Shown in pieces: positions 51,846-62,026 of a stretch of DNA of 64,000 bases. The notes below the pieces were generated by a model. It did no database searches, was not told the origin of the DNA, and saw only the letters and a program-made list of their open reading frames with translations. The position numbers and the translations under genes are program-made. This stretch comes from Plasmodium relictum (Eukaryota; Apicomplexa; Aconoidasida; Haemosporida; Plasmodiidae), in NCBI RefSeq assembly GCF_900005765.1, contig NC_041692.1, positions 558,001-622,000 of the forward strand. The letters run 5' to 3'. Within the stretch, counting starts at the first letter, position 1. Each line of letters starts with the position of its first letter.

Positions 51846-53966
51846 TCACTTTTTGTCTTTTTTTCTTTTTGGTAATTTATTGGTATTTTTATATTCCGGG
51901 TAAATTTCAGTTAGTATTTTTGTATCGTCTATCATACTTTCTGAGTTTTTTTCATTTTTAAATTCAGATAAATTATTAACAGTACTATAATCACAATCTA
52001 TATTATCCTGAATTAAACATTCTGCTTTGGGTTCCCTTCTAAGAACTTCAAATGCATCTTTTGCTTTTTGTATTTGAATTTTATTTAAATATAATTCCTT
52101 CTGTAAGCTATGCAATTCATCAATTTTTTTTTTTGCTGATTTATCATATAAAATCTCTTTAAATTTCATATCTGTATGAATTTTCCTATTTTTAGCTACT
52201 TCTTTTAAATAGGCATGCTGCCTATGAACTTCATTTTCTCTTATTTGTTGTTCTAATTCATTCATAAATAAGTCTTTTTTATTTGATGCTTCAATTACAT
52301 TTTCTAAATTATTGCACATTAATCTTAGTTCAGCTTGAAGTTCCTTATTTCTTTCTTCATATTGCTTAATTAATGTTTCGGTACGTACTATTTCACTTTT
52401 TAGTAAAACTATTTGTGCGTCTTTTTCTTGTATCATAGATTGTAAATGAGATGACTGCTTCTCTAAAATTTTTATTTCTGAAGTTAATTTATCAATTTTT
52501 TCTCCATATATTAATTGCTGCTTTTTAAAATGTTCTCTTAGTTTTGAAAGATCTTTTTCACATTTTTGCAGCATACTTTCCATATATGCAATTCTCATAT
52601 CACGAGAAACAATAGATTCCATATATTCTAAAGTATCTTTTCTTAATTCACTCAATGTTTTAAAAGTATTTTCATATTTAAAATTAACATTTTTGTTTTC
52701 CTCTTTTAAATCATGAATTTCCTTTTCTAATTCTACCACTGTTGATTTTAATAGATACACATCATTTTTATCTAATATATTAGTTTTAGTAATTTTTTTT
52801 TCTTTTTTCTTATTATTATAAATATTTTTCTCACCATTTAATATATCTTCATTTTCAGTAAAAATATCCTTACCCATTTTGGATTTATACAATCTGTAAT
52901 TTTTTTTCTCTAATTCATCTTCATCTGAATATTCAATCTCTTTGTTTTTTTTTAAATTTTTCATCATCACTTCATTTGCATCACCATGTAAATATTTAAA
53001 AACATTATGTATCTCATTTAAATTCGTATTTTCTTTTACTTTAAGCAAAAAATTATTTTCATTATCTACTAATCCTATTTCATTTTCTAGTTTTGTTAAT
53101 ACTTTATCTCTAGCATTTAGACTTGTTTTTAATGTTCTTTTTTCGTCTTCTACTTTTTTTAAATGTTTTAGAGCTTCTTCGTACTTAATTTTTTGATCTA
53201 AAAGTCTTTCTTTTAATTTTTGATTTTCTAAAGTGCTATCTAATTCATTTAGGGATTTTTCCTTTTCTATATTTTTTTCTAACTCTTTAATTTGATCATC
53301 TTTTGTTTTAATTAGTTCGTTTAACTTAGTTTTCCTAGTCATTTCATATATGTTTTCTTTTGTTACTCTTTTTTTAAATGGTTCATGGATATATCTCATT
53401 TCATTTTCATTGTTTTGAAGACTTACATTTGGAATGTGTTCATACGAATTTAGTTTTGCAAAATGTTTATTATAAGTGGATTGTTCGCAATTTTGAGGAA
53501 CTACTGATGTGTCGTTATGGATATTTTCACAATTATTTGGTAAAATAAATTGTCTATTGTACAAATAACATGGAGGGTTATATACTTGTTTTACTATATA
53601 TTTGTTATTATTTTTTCCTGTACTTATATTTTCTATTTTTTTGCAGTTTGCGCTTAAGCACGGCAAAGAACTTAGGCAATTTGAATTTTTCTGGAATCCA
53701 TTATTATGACAATTTTTTGATATAGTTGTTGGTTTTATTATATTTGGGTTATTATACGCATGCTCATTGTATACAGGAGAGCTAATAGAATTATACATTG
53801 GTTTTAATTTATCATTACTGTATTCATAGGCATCTCTATTTTTAGTATTTAGATTGTCTGTATAATTTGCATTAATAGTGTTATATTTATTTGGAGATAT
53901 TAAGCTATTTGGAAAAACATATGAAGTTGCTTTCATGTTATTAATCTTATAAATTGATTCATGCAT
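51846..53966 (-). CDS. coiled-coil protein, 706 aa, unknown
   Basis: The first 200 residues are Asn/Tyr/Pro-rich and probably disordered. From about 205 to 660 the sequence is largely coiled coil (KTKDDQIKELEKNIEKEK, VVELEKEIHDLKEENKN, QSMIQEKDAQIVLLKSE, LIKQYEERNKELQAELRL). It is interrupted near 315-375 by an acidic linker. The end is basic (KLPKRKKDKK). There is no TM segment or signal. I do not recognise a family; structural proteins of the inner membrane complex or spindle have this look. A good splice acceptor (TTTTGTCTTTTTAG) ends just before the ATG, so a 5' UTR intron is likely; I found no coding exon upstream. Confidence 0.82.
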   Translation of the reverse strand: MHESIYKINNMKATSYVFPNSLISPNKYNTINANYTDNLNTKNRDAYEYSNDKLKPMYNSISSPVYNEHAYNNPNIIKPTTISKNCHNNGFQKNSNCLSSLPCLSANCKKIENISTGKNNNKYIVKQVYNPPCYLYNRQFILPNNCENIHNDTSVVPQNCEQSTYNKHFAKLNSYEHIPNVSLQNNENEMRYIHEPFKKRVTKENIYEMTRKTKLNELIKTKDDQIKELEKNIEKEKSLNELDSTLENQKLKERLLDQKIKYEEALKHLKKVEDEKRTLKTSLNARDKVLTKLENEIGLVDNENNFLLKVKENTNLNEIHNVFKYLHGDANEVMMKNLKKNKEIEYSDEDELEKKNYRLYKSKMGKDIFTENEDILNGEKNIYNNKKKEKKITKTNILDKNDVYLLKSTVVELEKEIHDLKEENKNVNFKYENTFKTLSELRKDTLEYMESIVSRDMRIAYMESMLQKCEKDLSKLREHFKKQQLIYGEKIDKLTSEIKILEKQSSHLQSMIQEKDAQIVLLKSEIVRTETLIKQYEERNKELQAELRLMCNNLENVIEASNKKDLFMNELEQQIRENEVHRQHAYLKEVAKNRKIHTDMKFKEILYDKSAKKKIDELHSLQKELYLNKIQIQKAKDAFEVLRREPKAECLIQDNIDCDYSTVNNLSEFKNEKNSESMIDDTKILTEIYPEYKNTNKLPKRKKDKK

Positions 53967-54823
53967 GCTAAAAAGACAAAATTTATTAGATACATATGAT
54001 TTTTTGAATAATTAAAAATTATATTTTTTTTTGTATTTTAGTATAACTATATTTTTTAAAATTAATTTTTAAATTACATTTAACTAATTTCTTTAATATC
54101 TTATAATTCCTTATTTTATATTCTTTAAAATAATTTAGTACTCTTTCAATATAATCAGAATATATGTATATATGTAATGTTTTATCTTTATATTTTTATT
54201 TAAAATGTTTGAATATTTTGTAGTATTCTTTTTTATCTATATATTCCAATAAAACATATTTAATATTGAATTTTTATATCACTATAAAAAAATCCTATAA
54301 TTTATACAAATTTACTCTACTTCTATAATTCTTCTATTTATATGAGAAATATATATATATATATCTTTATTTAAAGGAAAAAAAAAATATATATATGCAT
54401 ATTCTTGGTAATTCTAAAGTTATATATTACATTTAAATTGTCTTGAATACATCTATTACATAGTTTCGTAAAATTATTTTATATAAATTACTACTAATTA
54501 CAAATATTTTTTTTTTTTAAAAGATTAATAATTTTAAACATAATAATCTAAAAATAATGTGATATGTTATATGAATAAATTTACAATATATATATATATA
54601 TATATTTTTACTGTAAAGTTCCTTTTCTTTCTATTTCAATTATATATGTTAAAATAAAATGGAAATAATAACAAAAAATATTAAATAAAAAAAGCAACAA
54701 AAAAATTGTAACAAAAAACAACGAAAATATAATATAATTATAAAAATTAGAATTATATAAAAAAGTGAATAGGTATATTTCATAAAATTAAGTAAATTAT
54801 TTTTATAGAAATTAAATAAAATA

Positions 54824-54894
54824 ATGGATCAAAGACAACGCCATAATAAAGTCACAAATGAAATAATTAAAATTATAAATTATTTTATGTTTTT
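54824..54894 (+). other. candidate first exon, 23 codons
   Basis: ATG GAT CAA AGA onward encodes MDQRQRHNKVTNEIIKIINY and three more residues. It stops at a donor of nearly perfect consensus (GTAAGTATG at 54895). The codons have a coding look (CGC, GTC, CAC-type bases). I could not find a phase-matching downstream exon, so this stays a candidate. Confidence 0.25.
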
Positions 54895-55262
54895 GTAAGT
54901 ATGAAAAATGTTCCTACTTTATAAAAAAACATAGAAAAAGAGAAACAAATAAAAAAAAAAAAAGAAAATAAGATTGATAATGATTTTTATATTATACAAT
55001 GAAATTATCAATATTAAAAAAAAAAAAAAAACGTTTTTAAGTTTACAAAATAGATTTGTGCTGTTATAGAAATTATAAAATGCCAATTTAAAATTATAGA
55101 ATAAAAATAATTTTATATTGGGATATTTTGTATGTAAAATATACACACTTTTTAAATTAACATAATTTATATAAATATTATTTAATAATTTAAAAAGTGT
55201 GGTGCAATTTTATGTTCATTTAGTATTAAAAAGAAAAAAACATATTTTTAATTTTTTTATGT

Positions 55263-55406
55263 ATGTTTAAAAAACAAAAAGAAAAAAAGAAAAATAATGC
55301 TCAACAGACATCTATAGAAATAAATAAAATTAATATTTTATTAAATTTTGTGTGTAAATATTTTTTTATATTTTTGATTATATTTTTTTTTTCCTTTTTT
55401 TTTTAA
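55263..55406 (+). CDS. possible tail-anchored microprotein, 47 aa
   Basis: The frame starts MFKKQKEKKKNNAQQTSIEI and ends in about 20 hydrophobic residues (FVCKYFFIFLIIFFFSFFF) directly before the stop, the layout of a tail-anchored protein. The first half uses varied codons including GCT, CAG and ACA; the second half is T-rich and could arise by chance. No family recognised. Confidence 0.25.
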   Translation: MFKKQKEKKKNNAQQTSIEINKINILLNFVCKYFFIFLIIFFFSFFF

Positions 55407-55674
55407 CATTATATATTAGAGAAAAAAATTGCACGTTGTTTTTTATTGCCATACAGTAATACTTATTTTAGATAAAAAAAAATATATTTAAAAAAAAAAT
55501 TTCAATAAGAAAATTTTATATATTTAAAATTTAGATGGTTCTTATACATATATATATATACATTTTTTTATAAATTTTACTTATACTTTCATTAAATCAT
55601 TATATTAAAATATATATGTAAAATAATAAAGTATAAAAATTACTTATAAATTTTATTTTTGCACACCGTCTGCA

Positions 55675-55725
55675 ACGTCAAAAGAAATGTACGTCAAATA
55701 TATATAGAACAGTATTTTAGTGACG
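55675..55725. promoter_or_regulatory. cluster of three CGTCA elements
   Basis: ACGTCA at 55675-55680, ACGTCA at 55691-55696 and TGACG (the reverse form) at 55721-55725, within 51 bases of otherwise AT-rich sequence. A G/C patch (CACACCGTCTGCAACGTC) precedes it. It lies about 1.7 kb upstream of the coiled-coil gene start. Confidence 0.3.
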
Positions 55726-57971
55726 ATATATTAAATTAAAAGAAACAAAGTTAAAATTTTGTTAATATCAAAATTTGTATTAATTATAATTTTCTTTTTA
55801 TACTTCATTTTTTAATTAAAAAAGCTGATTTTTTTTTTTTTATTATATATATAATAAAAATCTTATATTATTTAACATAAATTTTATTGTAGTAAGTATT
55901 AAAATATATATATATACTGTAGAAATAGAGATTATTTATAATATTCAACAGTATGAAGGAAAGTAAAAAAAAAAAATGAAAAAAGAGAAAAAAAATACAA
56001 AAAGAAAGTATGAACAGAAAATATTGAAATAATAAATATTAATTATAAACTTTATATTTTATATCTAATGTTAATAAATTATTTAAAGACAATTAAAGTT
56101 GATTAATTTATAAACATAAATGTTGTCTCATTGAATTTCTTACTTCTATACTTTTATATGTCATATAATAATATTTATATAACATGTATTTAATTGTATA
56201 TCTTTTTAATACAAATTTAATTAGAAATGTTCGTTAGCTGTAACAGTTGAAATTATTTAATACTTTACACACATAATAAGAAAAAAAAAATTACTATACT
56301 TTTCAGTCAACATTTTTTTCTTATGTAACATAATAATATGATTTTAGAACATTTTTAAAATTATTCTTTAGATTTTCTTATATAATTCATATAAATATTC
56401 ATCAGATATAAAAATTTTTTTTTTTGACGGATTATTTATTAATCTCATAATTTTAGAAAATCTTTATAAAACAGTAAACTAATAAGTAATGGCAAATACG
56501 CAAAACAATTTTACTATAATTTTGTATAAAATTTTGGCTTTAAAGTGTATTATATATGTAAAACCTATATATATATAAATTACTGCTTGTTTTATTCAGC
56601 ACATTTTATAAAGTATATTTAATTTTCAATAGAAATTTAGAAGTGCGAAAATATTTAAATTCATAATCATTTTAAATATATATTTTCAATAGAATATTTA
56701 AAGGAGAAAGGAGCAACGTATATGAAAATTTTCTAAATAATAAATTTAAAAAAATTAAAAAGACATGGTATTTAAAAAAAAGATTGTGTTCATGTGAACT
56801 GAAGATAAGTAATAAAAATTACTGTAATTTCATTTTAACACCCAAAATAACTTTACATTTTTATTAATTACTGAGAAAAAAAAAAAATTTGTATTCATAT
56901 ATACACATAATTATTTTAAAAAAATAAAATAAAATAAAATACCAAAGGGTTTATATATAGGGATATAATCACCATTATTAAGTTATTTTCATTCTCTTTG
57001 AGATACTTTGGAAAACAAAACAAGCATTTTTTTAAAAATTTTTTTTAATATATCATAGAAGAAATAATAATTTTATATTTATGAAATCACAAGTTTATGA
57101 ATAATATTATAAAACTACACAAGAAAATAGCTGTTCCATTTTTATAATTAGAAAGATAACTCCTTTTATATATTAATTTATATTAACAAGATGCTATATT
57201 ATTTATTTTTATTTAAAAATTATAAAAATATATATTTTGGCATATATATATGCACTTTTTTTTTTTTAGATAATTCATCTTTTTATTAAATATGTTATTT
57301 TGTATTGTTTTAAATAAAATATGTGCATTTCATATATATATTCATTTATAAAAAAAAGAATATAAAAAGAAAAAAGATAAATTAAATAAATTAATAATTA
57401 AAAATAACAAATTGTAAAAAATAGATATATAGATAAAAATTTAAAAATAAAATAAAATAAACGGAAAATTAATAGTTAAAGTATTTACAAAATAGTATAA
57501 TATAAAAAAACAATATGTAGATTAATATATATAATATTTTTTACCATTATTAAATTTATAATTTTCTTTTGTTGTATAAGTTGTATCCTTTTAATAATAT
57601 ATTTTATTTTATTTTAATTTTTTTAATTTGAAAAAAAAAAAAAAATTGTATTCTTTTAATAGAAACCTCTAAATTTTTAAATTTAAAAGCATATGAGACA
57701 AAGTTATTTTATTATTTATTTTGTAAATAAAAAAAATTGTATGAAATATTTTTTTTTTGTAAATATATATATATATATATTTTCTTCTTTTTTAAATACA
57801 TAAATACAATTATTATTATTATTTTATTAGTTTATTTATAAAAATATATCTTTTAATTATGCAAATTTATTAATAGTATATCACATAAAAGTTTGGATTT
57901 TTTTATTTTCATTTAACTATTTAATAATAATTATTTTTTTTTTTTTGTTTAACAGTTTATAAGTGTTTATT

Positions 57972-59915
57972 TTAACCATCATCTGAATCGTAATTTACTT
58001 CATCTTCTGGAACGTAATTTTCATGCTCAGATTTTCCACTTTTTTTTTGGATATTACTAGGGCCTTTTTTATCCTCATGGTTAAATTCATCTTCTTCTTC
58101 GCTACTATCACCTTTTTTTTTAATATCACCTAACATTTGTTGAAATAAGGTCGGCTCATTATCCAATTCTATATCTTCTGGATGTACAAAAATCTCTCTT
58201 TTTATCTCAGTTGTAGAATAAGCTTTAAAATGTAAATCTATTTTTTTATCACAGCCAAAATAAGAATCACTGAATGCGTATACCGTTATACATAAGTTTC
58301 CTACTCTGTCTACTAAAAATTGTAATTTTTCTTCTAATTTCTTTTCACAATTTTTTACATGTGCATATTTCAAAATGCGATCATCTCCTTTGTAAGTTGC
58401 AATAATCCACCATTCTTCAAACTTCGGTTGAGGAAAAAACGGTGCATGAATATATCCTGAGGCTTCTTTTTCATATAAATTAAGTCTATCAAGATGCACA
58501 TAAATAGAAGCTACATCTCCTTTCACAATATGAGTTTCATCTTCAACTAATATTTCAGCACTTAATTTTATATCAGGGACAATATTACAAAATGATTTAA
58601 CATCTAAAATCTGATCTTCGTTCATTTCTGCTAATCCTTTTCTATATTCATGATCTTGATGAACAAAATCAAGTAATTCTTTTACAGCAAATTTTCCTTT
58701 GTGAACATGCCTTATAGTATTATCATCAAAATGTGGTATTTGTAATAAACTTGAACTTCTAATATCAAATGCTTGTATTAAACATCTTCTGAATGTTAAA
58801 GCTGCCTGAGCAGTTAAAAACCAATCTCTTAATATACTTATTTCTATCATGCTATGAGTTATAAGTAAAGAAAATTGAAGAATTTTTTCCAAATCCTTTT
58901 TTAAATCTTCTGATAATAAATCATACCTTCTTTGCATATGAGCTAATATTAAAAAATAATTTTTTGTTATTATAGGAACCTTAAAGCTCCTTTTTTTGGG
59001 CTCAACAAGTTCATCCATCATTTTTTTTATATACTTATCATCATCTTCTCTTAATTCTAAATCTCTACTTTCTGCTGTTGCAGCGAGCATTTCTGGGTAT
59101 GCTTTTATTCTACTATTTTCATTTATTGTATATGTAAGATATTGTAATGTTTCTATTTTAACCCCATTGGGACCATATTGTTTTTGTTTTTGATAGTAAA
59201 TAATAAAAATAGCAGGTATGAATACTAGAAATATCAAAAAAAATATAGATAATATTAATATTTGATATCGTTCATCTATTAATAATTTTGGTAATCCAAT
59301 TCCTACTTTCATCATTCCAGGCCCATCTGGGTTTCCATATTTTTCATAATTCTCCTTAGATATTTCGTCAGTCAAAGCTTGGTATGCTTTTGTTATTAAA
59401 ATAAATTTAGCAGCAGCAGATGTATCATTAGGATTTTTATCGGGGTGATATTTTAATGATTTTAGCCTATATGCCTTCTTAATTTCCCCTACTGATGCTC
59501 CTACATTAACCTCTAGTATTTCAAACGGGTCAAATGTCTGCATTGGTTTAGTGTTCAACATTTTATTTATTAGAACACCTAATACTGCCCATAATGTTAA
59601 CAAAACAAAAAATTGAACTATTTTTGTATACCCTATTTTTTGCCATAATGTTGTGCTTTTATTTCTCTTTTCTTGTTTCAATTTACATAAAGAACATTTG
59701 CATGAGCGATAAACGCTATTATATTTAGATTTATTTAAATTATAATAATCATTTTTAAAAAATTTATTAATTATAGATTTAATATATGAATAAGTGCAAG
59801 GAATTAATACACAAATTAAAATTGTTCCAGCAAAAAAAATAAATGCAGAGTCATCATAACTTAATAATGGCTCTTTATTACTATCTTTAGTAAATGTATC
59901 ACGAAACTGTGACAT
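57972..59915 (-). CDS. SEC63: SEC63, ER translocon J-protein
   Basis: 647 residues, single exon. Three TM spans lie at about 24-46, 98-117 and 217-241. A lumenal DnaJ domain lies between TM2 and TM3 (residues 129-198), with the HPD triad at 157-159 (LKYHPDKNPND) and KAYQALTDE. The cytosolic Sec63/Brl part follows (for example FCNIVPDIKLSAEILVED, then FPQPKFEEWWIIATYKGDD). The tail from about 600 is acidic (SSEEEDEFNHED, YDSDDG), as in other Sec63 proteins, where it binds Sec62. Sec63 recruits the ER Hsp70 BiP to the Sec61 channel for post-translational import. A C72-x-C-x2-C77 cluster sits in the loop between TM1 and TM2. Confidence 0.95.
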   Translation of the reverse strand: MSQFRDTFTKDSNKEPLLSYDDSAFIFFAGTILICVLIPCTYSYIKSIINKFFKNDYYNLNKSKYNSVYRSCKCSLCKLKQEKRNKSTTLWQKIGYTKIVQFFVLLTLWAVLGVLINKMLNTKPMQTFDPFEILEVNVGASVGEIKKAYRLKSLKYHPDKNPNDTSAAAKFILITKAYQALTDEISKENYEKYGNPDGPGMMKVGIGLPKLLIDERYQILILSIFFLIFLVFIPAIFIIYYQKQKQYGPNGVKIETLQYLTYTINENSRIKAYPEMLAATAESRDLELREDDDKYIKKMMDELVEPKKRSFKVPIITKNYFLILAHMQRRYDLLSEDLKKDLEKILQFSLLITHSMIEISILRDWFLTAQAALTFRRCLIQAFDIRSSSLLQIPHFDDNTIRHVHKGKFAVKELLDFVHQDHEYRKGLAEMNEDQILDVKSFCNIVPDIKLSAEILVEDETHIVKGDVASIYVHLDRLNLYEKEASGYIHAPFFPQPKFEEWWIIATYKGDDRILKYAHVKNCEKKLEEKLQFLVDRVGNLCITVYAFSDSYFGCDKKIDLHFKAYSTTEIKREIFVHPEDIELDNEPTLFQQMLGDIKKKGDSSEEEDEFNHEDKKGPSNIQKKSGKSEHENYVPEDEVNYDSDDG

Positions 59916-60152
59916 TATTGATACAAATTACAACAATGTATTTAAGAAATATATAAATACACACAAAAAAAAAAAAAGGAAAAAAATTTAGATAAAAAAA
60001 AAAAAAAAAAATTAATAAGGAAAACTAATACTAAAAACTATAAAGAAAAAAAAAAAAATTTTTTTTGGCAAACATTTTTAAAAATTTTAATATAATATTA
60101 ATCGTTAAATATTAATGTTAATGTTCAATAAAATTACAAATATTAATCATAT

Positions 60153-60189
<37 letters not shown>

Positions 60190-62026
60190 ACTATTATTTA
60201 TTTTTTTAGCATAAAATGATAATTCTATGTTTCAAAATATTTTTGTTCTAACTTTTTTTTTTTTTTTTTATCCTAAAATAATTTATTATTGTGATTAATT
60301 TTAACATTTAAAAAAAAAAATATATATATAGTTATTAACATTTTAAATAGAAACAATAAAACTAATCTTATATATGAACTCAAATATTTTATTTATAAAA
60401 ATTTAGAAGCTGGTCTTAAATTATTTTGAAACATTTTATGTTAATTACATTACTGCATAAAAAATGTTTAAGAAAATTTCATTTTTTAAAATTTTTATTT
60501 ATATTGACATTATTAATTGGTAGTTTATAAAAATAAATAATTTTTTAGACTACTACTAATAAATATATATATAAATGTATTTATTTATATTGTAAATTTT
60601 ACATATTTTTGTTTTTTTCCCATGTGTATATAATTGAATCACAGTAAGTTCTTTTACAATCCATTAAATAATTGTCATTCAATGATGTTAGAATTTAGTA
60701 TAAAATGAAAACAATTTTTTTTTAAATTTTAATAAATATATTATGGAAAAGTTTTTTCAAAATGTAGTTAAAGGATACATAAAAGTAAATTCCCCTTAAT
60801 TTTAAAATAAAATTAATAATTAATATGATTATGGATAATGTTTATCCTTTTTTAAACTAGTATGAATTTATTAATTTTCTATTTTTTTAAATATTTCTTA
60901 ATCTATTAAAAAAAAAAAGACTTTTTCATTTCATTAAATCACGTTTCAAAAATAGGCTTTTTGTATTTAAGTTAAATCAGTTATAGATTTATATAAAAAT
61001 TAAGATAAAAAAAAAGTATATATTTAAATAAATATTTTTTTTTAAAAAAATAAGTTCATAATTTTTATATATCTTATCTCTCATATTAAAATTCTTTTTA
61101 GTGTATAAACAGAGTTTTTATGTACATATTTTGAATTCATATTTAAAGTTTTTTTTTTAACTCATTAAAATAAATATATCATTTTGGATAATAAGGTTTT
61201 CTAAAATAAGTAAAAAGACAAGCTTTTATATTTTACATGGTTATAGAAATTTTAAAAGGGAAAACTTGTAAATAAAATGAAATTAACAATAAAAGAGGCT
61301 AATTAACATATTAAAAAATTTTATAGGTATATTGAAAAAAAAGGAAAAAAAAAAATTTTGGGGGGAATAATGAAATGGTATTATTTTTTATATATTTTTC
61401 TTCAAGTACCAATCTATAATAATTTAAATAATGATACTACAAAATGTAGAAGTGAATTGATTTATTTGCATAATTATATATTTCTTTTAAAGTATTCTTT
61501 CAATTCTCTTTTATCTGTATTTTTTTTCCTTTTTCTTTTTTTTTTTTTGTAAATAGATAATGTATTTATTTAATATCATTTTAATTTAATTTTTTTTTTT
61601 TTTATGAATAAGCAATGTAACTATTTTAAATTATTTTTTTTTTTTATGTACAAGGAATAAGGGTTTTTAATATTATTTATTTTTTTTTTTTAGACATATT
61701 ATATTATTTTTATTTGTTAATATATTTATACTTATATTTTTTTTTATTAATATATTTTATATATCTATATTTAAATAAAAATAAAATAAAATAAATAATA
61801 TGAAACATATAGATAATATAAGTACACATATTTTTGTTTTGTTCTTATTGTATTCTCAGAATTGATATAAAATATTTTTATTCTGTCTTGTGAAATAATT
61901 CTATTTTCAATTTAATTACATTTCTTTTTTTAAACACTTTATTTTCTTTATAAAATATACTTTTATTTCTATTTGTATAGAAAAATATATATATGTGTAT
62001 ATATGATATATCAAAAAAGTAAAACA
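59916..62026. promoter_or_regulatory. divergent region, SEC63 and the right-end gene
   Basis: 2.1 kb between divergent genes. It contains long poly(T) tracts, notably 34 T at 60155-60188, and a run of six G at 61359-61364, which is rare here. A 64-codon open frame follows the G-run (61358-61552) but ends in poly(F) and is not convincing. No other gene seen. Confidence 0.5.
60155..60188. repeat. poly(T) tract, 34 bases
   Basis: An uninterrupted run of 34 T about 240 bases upstream of the SEC63 start, the longest homopolymer in the window. Such tracts mark nucleosome-poor promoters in these genomes. Confidence 0.9.

Larger units (their letters stand above)
53967..57971. other. 4-kb spacer with candidate small ORFs
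   Basis: The longest spacer apart from the left end; both flanking genes are on the minus strand. It holds a candidate short exon at 54824-54894 (+), a 47-codon TM-like ORF at 55263-55406 (+), three CGTCA elements at 55675-55725, and CCAAAG/CTTTGG arms about 60 bases apart near 56942-57011. Otherwise TA and poly(A)/poly(T). A noncoding RNA is possible but not shown. Confidence 0.45.

Noticed and set aside
61358-61552. ORF after the G6 run (hydrophobic, 64 codons)
   Set aside because: The C-terminal third is translated poly(T) and nothing else supports it; the G-run itself is noted in the spacer entry.
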